From NCBI GenBank assembly GCA_037178675.1, contig JAYMGJ010000802.1, forward strand, positions 1-19,729: a DNA stretch of 19,729 nt, in the 5' to 3' direction. A model generated the notes under the pieces. The model was not told the DNA's origin. It saw only the letters and a program-made list of their open reading frames with translations, and did no database searches. Each line of letters begins with the position of its first letter. Positions within the stretch are counted from its first letter, which is position 1. The stretch comes from Scleroderma bovista (lineage: Eukaryota; Basidiomycota; Agaricomycetes; Boletales; Sclerodermataceae). Positions 1-9,870 of this stretch are shown here, piece after piece. The translations under genes and the position numbers were made by a program.

Positions 1-49
1 CATCGCAGCTGGACCCACTGTTCTCCTCCTCTCTTTCCTTCATTGCGCG

Positions 50-2103
50 ATGAGCGACCACGACCCATTACGCGAGAGCGATACCGCATCGCTGAGGTCC
101 AGCACCCACATCGACATCAAACATGAGCCAACCCATTCACCCGATGTCCATCCAACAGAAGCACCTCAGCCTTCTATCAAACTGCTCTTTTCCTTTCTTA
201 CACCTCACCGAAAACTCGTCCTGCTCGCACCCGCCGTTGCATCTTCTATTGCAGCAGGGGGGATCGCACCTTTCATGACCTACGTTGTCGGACGCTCTTT
301 CAATGCCTTTGCCGCCTTCCCACTCACCCCCAACCCACCCCAATCTGCCAAGGACGACCTTCTCTACGGTGTCGACCTTGCAGCCATTGAGCTGGTTGCC
401 CTCGGTTTCGCCGCACTCGTCATGAGTAGCTTCACCAACAGCCTCTGGATATGGACCGGCGAGCACAATGTCGTCTAACTCAGGAGACAGGTCTACCGTG
501 CCGTCGTACATATGCAGATGGAATGGTTTGACCGACGTATGGGCGCTGATGATGCGTCCCCCGCACCTGGTGTGCAGGATGCCTCTTCCAGTGCACCCAT
601 CGGCGCAGGCGGCCTCATGGCCAAATTCGCCAGGTAAGCACTCGTCCACACGCACACAATGTCTCCTCGCTCACGCATACATCACAGGGAAACAGATGAC
701 GTAAGGGCAGCATCCTCGCTCGTGTCTGGCCAGCTCTTGCAGTACCTCACCACGACACTTACCTCTCTCGCGCTGGCCTTCTACTGGGGACCATTGCTCA
801 CCCTCGTTATCCTTTCTGCCCTGCCCATTCTCATCTTTGTCCAGGGATTCTCCCAGGCACTCGCGGGTCCTCGCCTTGCCCACGAACGTAACCTCCTTGC
901 GCGTGCTGCATCCCTTGTTTCACGCGCAGCCGCTAACATCGGCGCACTCAAAGCCTCCAACGCGGAATCCCACGAATCCTCTCTCCTCGCGCGCATCCCT
1001 GCCGCGCTGCCAGCACTCCCCGCCATATGGGGTGCTACTACCGGGGCATCCCAATTCGTCACGATGGCCATGTTCGTCGAAGGATTCTGGTTCGGCGCAC
1101 ATCTCGTGCGCCAGGGCAAGATCCAGCCTGGAGGCGTCATGAGCGTCTTCTGGGCGTGTCTCATAGCCACGAGTAACCTCCAAATGGCCGTGCCACTCCT
1201 TGTCGTGCTCGCCAAAGGAAAAATCGCAGCTGCCGAACTCGCATCTCTCATCGTGTCCTCGACTCCCCCACACACGTCCACACGCGATGACTCCGAGGCC
1301 TCGAGCCCTCAACCTCATAAATCCCAAATTCTCCGGCGAATCACACCAGCCCGTTTCACGGGTGACCTTTGCCTTACTAATATCACATTCTCCTATCCAA
1401 CTCGCCCTGACACACCTGTCCTAAGCGGCGTCAACATGTATCTCCCCGCTCGCGAAACGACATACATCGTCGGCCCATCGGGATGTGGCAAATCCACCAT
1501 AGGTGCCCTCCTTCTTGGGCAGTACGCTCTACCCAGCGAAGGAAACGGAAATCTGCTCCTCGATGAACAGGACATACGATACCTCGACCCGACCTGGGTG
1601 CGCCGCCACGTCGCAGGCGTCGTGCAGGGCTCTGCGGGCCAGGGTGCACAAGTTTTTCGAGGAAGTGTACACTGGAACGTGGCGCTCGGCGTTGTCGGGA
1701 GCGGTCGACGTGTCGAAGATGTATCACGCGAGGAAGTGCGCGAGGCTTGTCGGATTGCAATGCTCGAGGGATGGGTGAATGGCCTCGATGCGGGCTATGA
1801 TACTGTTCTTTCTGGCAGCGGTGTGGCCGAGGAGCAGGATGGTGGTATTACACTGTGCGGGGGAATGTGCCAATGACTCACACTCGCCCGTGCCCGAATC
1901 TGTGATCCCGAAGTTCTCATTCTTGGTCAGTTCTCTTCCTTCTGTGTGTTTACATTGAAAATTGACACAGCCACAGACGAATCAATGACATGCGCTCACC
2001 CCCGTCGTACGATGAGGGAACACTGCCAAGGCAAGCAGAGGCAGGACATGGATTGATACTCACCTGGTCGAAGCAGTTCTACGATGGGGGCGTTTGCCGC
2101 GTG
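50..2103 (+). pseudogene. Ste6-like a-pheromone ABC exporter, truncated relic
   Basis: Relic of a full-size ABC exporter of the fungal Ste6 type, which exports prenylated mating pheromone across the plasma membrane. The ATG at 50 opens a cytosolic N-terminus followed by a first membrane domain. The frame hits a TAA at 476-478, but the same frame continues the family pattern to a GT..AG intron at 634-687 and on to 1873. The region after the intron holds the rest of the membrane domain and a nucleotide-binding domain with Walker A GPSGCGKST (about 1471-1497) and a Q-loop-like VVQG. The signature motif reads LCGGMCQ instead of LSGGQ, then TGA at 1874-1876, then LTLARAR still in frame. A possible intron at 1926-1970 leads to a degraded Walker B/D-loop, and similarity fades near 2100. 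The second membrane and ATPase halves are absent. Family assignment is from recalled sequence pattern; the stops and truncation are read directly. Confidence 0.82.
634..687 (+). other. Intron in the Ste6-like relic
   Basis: A 54-bp GTAAGC..ACAG intron joins the exon ending ...MAKFA to ETDDVRAASS and restores one reading frame across an AGG arginine codon. Its survival shows that the relic derives from an ordinary spliced gene, not from a processed retrocopy. Confidence 0.8.
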
Positions 2104-2120
2104 AGTACATAGATGTGCAA

Positions 2121-2510
2121 TCACCGGAATACAGACAAGTCCTTACTCAAAAGCCACACGGACTTAAAACCATTCTTCAAGCCATCTAATAACTTATTTT
2201 GGAGCCTGGGCTCGCTCTTTATTATGGTTTCGCATTCCACGATATTGTCATATTTTTCAAGCAGGCGACTTCCGGAATGGTCAACAATAGTAGCGAGGAG
2301 GAGGTGTGAGATCAAGTCGAAGTGTTGGAACCTTAGTAAGTTGGAAAAGCCACGAAGCTCGTCCCATTTTTCGTGTGCTCCGTCTTCAAAGTCGTCAACA
2401 CACTCCAGGTCTGTGGGTTTATCAATCTCTGTGGTGGTGGATAATGTTAAAGAAGGTGTAACTCCTCTTTCTCCTTGCAGCCACAGTCGAATCCCCTCAC
2501 ACTCAGGGGC
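2121..2510 (-). pseudogene. Unrecognised open frame, C-terminal fragment
   Basis: A 130-codon frame is open on the minus strand from just after a TAA at 2511-2513 to a TGA at 2121-2123. It has no good ATG near its upstream end, so it is a terminal exon or a fragment. The composition looks like a real soluble protein: an acidic stretch (CVDDFEDGAHEKWDELRGF) followed by leucine-rich helical sequence (LISHLLLATIVDHSGSRLLE) and a basic end (GLKNGFKSVWLLSK). I see no motif that names a family. An overlapping plus-strand frame of similar length (2113-2523) is serine-rich and looks like its shadow. I could not find upstream exons with matching phase in 2511-2700. Confidence 0.35.
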
Positions 2511-2938
2511 TTATGGTCCCTAAAATTACAATATGGTGAAGTTCAGTGGCTGGCCGTGTTTTCTTGCAGCCCCTGTTGTGAGTGAGGCCATGAGGGGTGC
2601 TGGTCTCGCAATCAGCCCCTCTCGTGAACAGCAGTGACGTGAAGGAGCCTGGGATATTGATAGACCCCAGGCCCAGCCTTGTCAACATGCAGCGACATCA
2701 CCTTGTTTAACAAGTCACTGCAACTGGAAATCCCAATCTCCGCAGTGGTTTAGATTCCAAGCTCTGTTCCTCCATCTCAAAGTGAGCATCAGGGTACTTA
2801 TGTGTACCGCTATCACCGTCCTTTGCTAAGTTTTGAATCTCCATCTCCATTTTCTGAGTGACCATGCTTGATGACTACTATGTTACCCTCTTTTGTTCTC
2901 TGATCAAGCATGCTCAGTCGTTCATCTTCCAAACGTAA
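2511..2938. other. Non-coding stretch with one small inverted repeat
   Basis: No convincing coding frame on either strand. The only structure I see is an exact 10-bp inverted repeat, CATGCTTGAT at 2863-2872 and ATCAAGCATG at 2903-2912, with a CTGAG/CTCAG pair just outside it. A GTAAGT that could be a splice donor lies at 2935-2940. Confidence 0.5.
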
Positions 2939-3244
2939 GTTAAACAAATCGCTTACCAAAATTGTGCAAAAGGTGAATGCTATTTTTGCCACAACTTTGC
3001 GATAAATAGGCTACGTACGTATGTATGTGTTGAAAGGCGTCCGAAAACGACTGTGCGACTTGCGGTATCCACTGCCCAGGACCTCGACGGTGTGCATCCG
3101 TGGTACGAATATGTTGCCATATCCCGCGCTGACCCTTTATTCACCGACTGGAACGCTCGGGCAGCTCGACTTCATGGCTGCAGGTGGGTTTTGCCTCCTG
3201 CCTTCACTCAACGGGCTGTGACACAGGTTTGGTCAGGGCAGTAG
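2939..3244 (+). other. Unrecognised 101-codon open frame
   Basis: The frame is open from just after TAA 2936-2938 to TAG 3242-3244. Its second half (for example STAQDLDGVHPWYEYVAIS, then DPLFTDWNARAARLHGC) has the residue mix of a real folded protein, and a CxxC-containing segment (ECYFCHNF) lies near the start. A GTAAGT immediately upstream might instead be a splice donor of an exon ending at 2934. No family is recognised. It may be a surviving exon of a decayed gene or a chance frame. Confidence 0.22.
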
Positions 3245-3339
3245 TATTAAATTATTGATTAAATTACAAAAATATAGTACTACCGTCGGTGCTGTGGGCC
3301 ACAGCGTCCAAGCATTGGATGGCATGGATGTCCAGTGGT

Positions 3340-3560
3340 GTGATCGAGTGGGTACTGTTGGATTTAGAGGTGTTGGTGGGCGTGAACGGCGGTGGTGTGG
3401 CGAATGTCGTCGCTGTTGGCATCCAGGCCAGGTGATTATGGCAGCCGTAGTCGTCAACGCTGCTGGTGGAGGTGGTCGCCGTCATTGGCATCTGGGTTGT
3501 GGTGGTTGTAGTTATCAAAGCTGGCCGTGGGGGCCATTATTGTTGTCTGGCCGTGGGCTC
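3340..3560 (+). repeat. GT-rich low-complexity block
   Basis: The plus strand is unusually rich in GTGG/GGTGGT words, including GTGGAGGTGGTCGCCGTCATTGG near 3465. A closely similar word, GTGGAGGTGGTCGCATCATTG, occurs in the other GT-rich block near 10100. The translated products on either strand are Gly/Trp/Cys-rich or Thr-rich and look like low complexity, not a protein. Confidence 0.5.
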
Positions 3561-3884
3561 ACAATGGGTAATCCTGGACCCTTATATATGGGTCGCCGTG
3601 GGCGTGACACTTTTAATCCCCTGCAGAAGTATGAAGTGCGTGGTTTTCGGTACATTGACTGTGCCGAGGCGCATCAATTCAACTTCTCGTGCAAGAATTT
3701 GCCACGTACTCTGACGGATGGACATGGCATGTGGATGGACCGTAACACACTACCTCATGTCCCTGTATTCTCTGCGGACATTTTTGCGCGATACGGATGT
3801 TTGGATATTTACTGGATATTAAATAATTGGGAGAGATGGCGTGCGGTACGGAGGGTGTCTTCGTTATTCCTCAAGTCTCTGTGA
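3561..3884 (+). other. Weak unrecognised open frame after a TATATA box
   Basis: This is the last part of a 209-codon frame (3255-3884) whose first half is only the GT-rich block. The downstream part looks more protein-like (for example YEVRGFRYIDCAEAHQFNFS, then VFSADIFARYGCLDIYWILN). TTATATATGG lies at about 3582-3591. No family is recognised and no splice pattern supports it; it could be chance. Confidence 0.15.
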
Positions 3885-4302
3885 TCGAAGACGCTTCGTG
3901 AGTTCTCTTCGCCACTTAGTCTACTTACTCTGATTTTCATACAAGACAAAATGCTTGCGAGGCCTAGATTCTTAGGAAGTAAGAATAGACCGTATTGAAT
4001 GGGTGAATGTGGGAGGGCTGCTGTGACGTACTAAATGGTAGAAGTACATCGTAACTGTGGGATGTCGTACGTGTTAAACAAGGTGTAATCAGGATTCACA
4101 GGAATGATGCACGCAACTGATACCAACATAGCAATAAACCAGATGTCCCATTATCACTGGGCATCACTCTCATGTTCGGTTACAAACATACTGCCAACAA
4201 ACAATTAGGAAGGAAACGTGGATAAAGTAGAATAAGAAGCACGACACCCAAATAAATATCATTGGCTTTTCTCCCCATCTCGTCCCTCCGGTATCTTCCC
4301 CA
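3885..4302. other. Intergenic stretch, nothing recognised
   Basis: AT-richer sequence between the weak plus-strand frame and the 3' end of the P450 gene. I see no coding frame, RNA gene or repeat. It must contain the P450 3' UTR; AATAAA on the plus strand near 4132 and 4252 is in the wrong orientation for that gene. Confidence 0.5.
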
Positions 4303-6594
4303 TCAGGGGGCTATCGATACCACCAGCGGCATCTGGACACCCTTCTCGACTTCACCCTCCACAGTTGGTACGACCAGCCCGCACGCTTCTCGACGGATCC
4401 GCGTGGCCTTCTCTGATAAGGACCATTCCAACTTGCCTATGGTCTCGATAAGTAAAGCCTGCGCCTCTATGACACTGTATCGAAGACAATACATCAGTTG
4501 CAAAATTGACAGTCGCGATCCACATACGCTAAACGCCAGCCAGGACAGGCTCTTGGCCCACCAACAAAGGTCAATCTGTAACACGAGAAAGTCGTCAAAC
4601 AGTGTGATCCTGCTAGGCTAAACAGTAGACGACCATGGCTGGACTCACAGGTTAGCATAGACACCAACGGTCACTCCTTCCTTCACCGTGCCGCGCAACC
4701 AGCGATCTGGGTTAAACTCATGTGCATCCTCGCCCCACAGTTCGGGATTCCTGTTTCATAATACTGAGTTATGTCATGTCACGGTTGGAGGTTGGACAGA
4801 CCTGTTGTATGCTGCAATGGACACGACGATCCGCGTTCCTTTCGGGACGAGCACTTCGTTGATCTGTTCACCCGACGCTGAGGTTATCGGCCGTGATAGC
4901 GGGATGAGATCTTCTTTCACAGCGACACGATAGATCTGAGGGATCACACAATGATACCTCAGTACTTCCTGGAAGAGTGTCAGGTTTAGTCCTGGAGTCG
5001 CCCGCTAAAACCTTACTTTCACGACAGCCACTGTGTACGGCATGGCGTCGAAATCAGCGGCTGTAAAGGTCGCATCTGCACGAAGACGGATGATAGCTTC
5101 CCTCTCCCTGATTTCAGCGCGAACCTTGGACTGTATATGAGGCCGTCTCGCCAGCTCTAGCAGTGCCCACTCGATGGTATGCGAGGTTGTCTCGTGGCCA
5201 CCGATAAGAAGCGTCCTATGATCAAATGTCAACGCCTCGTACGAAATCACAAGTTATAGCACATACCGGATGTGTGCCAGCAGCTGGTCTTCACTTTGTT
5301 CGTTGTTCATGTTGGCTTTGACTGTGAGAGGCCACATGAAGTTATGTCATTTGGTACTAACCAGGTTATAAAGGGGGCCTTACCGAGTAAACCCAAGACG
5401 TCATCGTCGTGATCACCATTTCCCTGCAGAAGGTCTTGCGCCTTGTCCTTGACGAGTTCTTTTGCGACGCCGACGATGGTATCTCTCATTCCGCGCACAC
5501 GCATACATCGCGAGTTGGAGGCGTGCTCAAGCATATATTCCAGTAATCGTGTGGGGATGTACTTTGAAACTTCCAGAAGGAAGATTTGCTGCATCGACTG
5601 GGAGCCGAGGACGGACGCACTGAAGAAAAAAGAAGAGAGTCATTACACCCATGCACGTTGCCAAGATTGCATGAACACCGACGAACATCATGTTCTGATA
5701 AGAGCGGACAAGGATGTGATTGGAGTCTTCAAGGCAACCGAAGTGGACTCCGAATGCGGCTGGATGTGGGTAAATGGAACGTTCGTGTGTATCGAAATGT
5801 ATACTGTACATACCTTGTCCAAAAACATCCAACGTTGTGCTGGACAGCCATCGATAAACATCGATAACAGCACGTCCATCCGAAGTCCCGTTGATGATGT
5901 CTATCCACTTGGCACACAACTTCCGATTGTCGCCTGGTCAGCCACAGCAGAGGTAAAAGCTGGTGGAACACACGGATTCTGCGCAGGCTTTTGAAGTTTT
6001 TATGAAGGCGTCCGCATGAGGGGCTCCAAGGGCTGGAAGTATGATTCTCCTTTGTTTCCTGTGCTCACTACCTATTGCATGACAAAATGATAACGAACAA
6101 ACGACGAATTGAACCAAAAAAGCACGTACCACGAGTCCAAGCAACCCCCTTGCCGTTAATAAATCCTGATACCACGCGCCGTTCTGGTTGACTCGAATAT
6201 ACGTGCTCGGATGTGTTGAGAATGTGATGGAGTGCCTTGGGATCTGCGATAAGGAGTTGATCCTCCTGGGAGAGGGAAGAAACGGGTGAGACACCGTTCC
6301 TGCAAGACCCAAAGTTTTCCCCTACACCAAGGATACTCTTGAAGCGGACCACACTGCCGTACAACCTCTGCCATTCGAAGTCGGTTTTACCTGCTTGCTC
6401 CTGGTATAGTTCGAGTGTGTTCCCTTGGATGAACCGATGAGAGACCAAACACAGATGTCATTGGAGGGACGCATACCCAGCAGAAAGGACGTCGGGGCTG
6501 GGCCTCTAATCTGTGCAAGGCTCGCTCGGCGGGTGTGAAGGACGTAGCAAGCTGCCAAGGCGATAATCACCGCAACGAGCAGCAACGTCTCCAT
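4303..6594 (-). CDS. Cytochrome P450 monooxygenase, 13 exons
   Basis: Heme-thiolate monooxygenase of the ER membrane. Proposed exons (plus coordinates): 6477-6594, 6326-6423, 6130-6265, 5974-6071, 5814-5919, 5657-5759, 5384-5619, 5267-5321, 5017-5215, 4802-4968, 4649-4750, 4528-4575, 4303-4474. They sum to 1638 nt, 545 residues, all phases consistent and no internal stop. An N-terminal anchor (about residues 4-20) is followed by a proline-containing hinge. The I-helix has GGHETT (322-327), the K-helix E384-V-L-R387, the PERF-like FNPDRW is at 451-456, and the heme loop FVGGPRACPG (476-485) has ligand Cys483. All hallmark residues are present, so an active enzyme is plausible. Substrate and CYP family cannot be told from sequence alone. 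The least certain joints are intron 4 and the very short intron 6 (37 bp). Confidence 0.9.
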
Positions 6595-6747
6595 GTGGGG
6601 GGAAGGCGGGGGGGAGAGAAATAGCTGGGCCCAATTGGAAGGCTACGCTCTCATTTAAGTAGGGCTCTACCAGAGTGTTTTTAATATTCTGCGGACCGAA
6701 CCGACTCGGACTTGACTAAGAGAGTTCATCAAAAAAACATTCGACCG
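6595..6747. promoter_or_regulatory. P450 5' flank
   Basis: This stretch lies directly upstream of the P450 start codon. It has a G-rich run (plus-strand GGCGGGGGGGAGAG near 6605) close to the ATG, which is a pyrimidine-rich leader on the gene's own strand, and an AT-richer patch around 6650-6690. I see no clear TATA box or known operator. Confidence 0.3.
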
Positions 6748-7223
6748 TCAATGCCACGCGCCACGATGCACCTTGGAACAGCATGTCGCACGGTAAGTGG
6801 TCCTATGTATGACGTCGAACAAGTGCCTTGGAAATCGCGAAGGGAAACATACCTTTTGCTCAGCAAGCAGTGCCGGCATTTTCAGCACCGTGGCAGACTC
6901 TAACAGGCATTGGTTTTCACACGTTGTAGACCTCCCTGCGTGCAGTGTGCAATCCTCAACGCTGCAGCTCCTCCGTGTGCACTTCACTTGACCCTGCCAC
7001 AGCAAGTACAAGTGTTTGTTCTCTCCACAATGTCATAGTTAAGCGGAAAAAAGCCGTCGCCCATATTTTTTTTTTGCCTCACCTCCAACGCATGCCGATG
7101 CCAGTCGCGCGCACTCACACCGAGGCTGGCCTCGTTGTTTCCAAACCGGTCGGGAATCGGCATCCACGCCTTCCTCCAGGCACCCAACGCACATTGCACA
7201 ATGAACGGGAGTCCATCAGCAAC
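6748..7223 (-). pseudogene. Coding-like fragment, unrecognised, possibly 3 exons
   Basis: On the minus strand the frame 7083-7223 is open for 47 codons after a TAA and reads like a real protein (for example GLPFIVQCALGAWRKAW, then MPIPDRFGNNEASLGVS). It ends at a good splice donor, GTGAGG. A phase-compatible second exon would be 6853-6993, ending at another donor (GTATGT), and a short last exon would stop at 6748-6750. The middle exon is Cys-rich and less convincing. I do not recognise the family. It lies in the same orientation as the P450 gene. Either it is the 3' end of a gene whose upstream part is lost, or the first segment alone is a relic. Confidence 0.28.
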
Positions 7224-7755
7224 TTACATAACTTAGACTGCAGTATACTGTGTATGTCTCGCCTCACCATGTCCACCAGTGTATACTACTACATCCAGGG
7301 AACGTCAAAACGGGGATCAGATATTATGCTATCCTCTCATGAAGTCTCCATCTTCAACTGATGTGGACTGACGTCCACGCGTAGTCAGCCTATTATTCCT
7401 TGCATCGACTATTGAGTGGCGTCAGCTCCGGTCCGCGCCCTCGCCGCATATGTGTAGCAAGACTCTGTGTGCGTATGAGAAATGTGCGCAGTGCCACCAT
7501 CTGCCATTCACATGGCCCATAGGAACGACCTCCACAGAGTGGAAAGTACGCTGTCAAAGTTATTGCATATTGCTCCCTCATCAGCTCAGTTCCAGACTAT
7601 CGATATATATCCAAGTAAGTGATTCATCTGATCATCTGATGTGACGGACGCCAGGGGCTTTCACTGCCTAAAAGAACACCGGTGACTGGTGACCATCACA
7701 TTGGATTTGATCCTGATGGTTCATTTACCAGAAATGTTGACGAGTACATCCTTTC
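7224..7755. other. Mostly non-coding stretch
   Basis: A 62-codon minus-strand frame at 7393-7581 has a slightly protein-like middle (CEWQMVALRTFLIRTQSL) but no splice context or recognisable motif. Nothing else is supported here. Confidence 0.4.
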
Positions 7756-9870
7756 CTAGGAATAATACGCCTCCAAGATGCTCAGTTCGTTCCTAACTGG
7801 AACCAAGACCTTTGGGGAGTGCCAGGAACCCAAACATCACATGTGGTGTAACTTCCCCTGGTTGTATGTATTGGTAGACTACACGCGCGCAAGGCTGTGG
7901 CGACCTGTCTTGGTTGTAAGGGCATTATGGTCCACGAACGTAAGGCTGGGAGTTTGTGTGGCGAGAGCGAATGTGATTCGGATGACGGGAACGCTTGCAG
8001 GCGATCCTAGGATTTCGAGGGAACAAGGGTCCATAGCGTCGAAAAAAATTCAACCGTCATTCGTGACTTGAAAGATGATAACCCCGATATTATCTCCTTA
8101 CCTTGGAACAAAAAGGGGATGGTACCGTCGACAGCAGCCTGCTGCCAACCACTTGCGCATAGCACTGCAGCGCCTCGGGTCATCAAACGCATCAGGTTTC
8201 GACATGAACGAGCACCTGCTGATGAACTTTAACGAAATGGGTGAAGTAGTCCTTACTGTCTTCAAATGCATCGGCCAGGGATGACTCGGTTTGATCTGGG
8301 CCCTCTGCTGCGAAGTGCCATCCTGGGGAGGTAACGACGCTAACGTGATCTTTGGAGGTAGCAGAGGGAGCGCAAAGGAGGTATGTTAGTAGTTCAGCGA
8401 GGCTGCACCACCGCTGGTTATAGAGAGGCCGACCCCATTCATTGGCGGGTCCCATGGTGAAAAGTAGTGCCACTTAACTTGCCTTTGTTCACCGGGTAGT
8501 CATCATGAAGTATGCTGCCTCTGAAAGCACCGGTTCAGAAGGCGACATAGTGACCATGGTGTCAATTGAGGCCACAATCAACCTTGAGAAGGACCCGCAT
8601 ATGACAATGGACTTGCTCCTTCTCCAAGTCTGATACTTGCGAGGCATGCACAGTAGAGAGAAATTCGACAGGGATTCGTTGAGCAAGACACCCAAGCTTT
8701 TGCGCGTCTGTGAGAGCTTGAAGGTTTTATGCAGTGCCACCCAATAACCTCTGGGCCGCAAAGCAGAATAATGTGCTCTGCTGTCCCTGCCGGTGAATCT
8801 AAGGCAAAGGTTAGGTGGAGTCGAACAGAGTGAGCTTCTAGTACACACAAAGGTCGACCGTTTGATGTAAAGTGCTTCTCGGATGTAACTTGCGAAAGCT
8901 TGACCGTTTCGCGGAAGTCTGCGTATTTAGCAATCTTGTCGAAACCGAGCTCACAGAATAGTAACATAGCTTCCCTTTCGGGGAGCATTCTGCCTGAGAA
9001 GTCACGCCCTGCGGTTGGGGTGATCGTAAACAAGGTTCCAGAAGTCGAAAGAAAGACCGTGAAGAGTGAGAAGGTTACGAAGTCCTCGTATTGCACGGTG
9101 CATCTCGCCGTAGCGTGACCATGAACTGTCGTCCTCTGGCTCTGTCAGGGTATGGGCTTTCATCGAATGCGAGGACGACTAAAGGGTGCTCGGATGCTTG
9201 GGATTTGATTTTCTTCGCTTAGTAGGTGGCTCCCCAGCTAGCAATACACGTACATAGTACTGGCTCATCTCCAAGGGCTTTGCATAGTTCTTCGAACGCC
9301 TCACGCAATGGCAAGCCTTGCTAAACAACATTTCATTCGCGTCGTTATCCGATGGACGCTTTTCAGAATCAAAATACACCGAATACTGGGGACCGTAAGC
9401 TAGGACAAATTCAACAGGTTGCGTCTCATACCTTAGCAAGGATTTTAACGGCGTGCTTCCGGTGTGGACCATGGGCTCTGAACTTCATGCCCTCCTTCAT
9501 GTAGTCTTCAGGACAGCAACTGTCTGGACAAATTACTCGTGGAGGAATGAGCAGCTCCGAAGGAAAATATCTAATTTTGTCACCTCGCAGTGAGATAATC
9601 ATGTACTGGACCGTCTGTAGTAAGATTCCTGGAGTTGAGAACATTTAGCATCGAAGGGAAACACAGGAATGAATAAGAAGGCATAGGGATCACGAAGTAT
9701 GATTTGCTCATTTCATCGACGGCGCAAGATTTACCCATTCCTGAAAATTGAACCAATGGCGGAGTATTTCGCATAAAAAAGATCAAGTATCTAATGGAAC
9801 CCCCTTGAAGTATTCCAGTGGAGTGTATGTCTCGTATTGGGTGGCCTGAGTCTGTGGCTTACTATAAACC
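7756..9870 (-). pseudogene. Decayed P-loop family gene of agaricomycetes
   Basis: A series of minus-strand segments in changing frames follows, in order, a pattern I recall from large uncharacterised P-loop proteins of mushroom genomes: LEYFKGVPLD (about 9785-9825), a P-loop-like SGMGKS (9727-9744), a Walker-B-like LVVLAFDE (9159-9182), FLSTSGTLFTITP (about 9016-9054), SEPVLSEAAYFMM (8501-8545), YFTHFVKVH (8222-8248), LMTRGAAVLCA (8154-8186), GVIIFQVTND (8056-8085) and PVIRITFALA (7960-7989). Breaks include TGA 9783-9785, TAG 9179-9181, frame changes near 9100 and 8090, TAG 7879-7881 and TGA 7837-7839. Some frame changes may be introns, but the stops after PVIRITFALA are hard to splice away. 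The function of the family is unknown to me. NTPase plus a nuclease-like C-terminus is an inference from the P-loop and the Q-x-K-like motif. Confidence 0.65.

Noticed and set aside
137..655. 172-codon minus-strand frame
   Set aside because: Shadow of the Ste6 relic on the opposite strand; the plus-strand frame carries the family pattern.
1968..2493. 16-bp near-identical word CAGCCACAGWCGAATC at 1968-1983 and 2478-2493
   Set aside because: One mismatch in 16 bp with no extended similarity either side. It could be chance or a small duplication, too short to support.
5443..5994. 183-codon plus-strand frame
   Set aside because: It runs antisense through P450 exons 4-7 and their introns; the minus strand carries the conserved protein.
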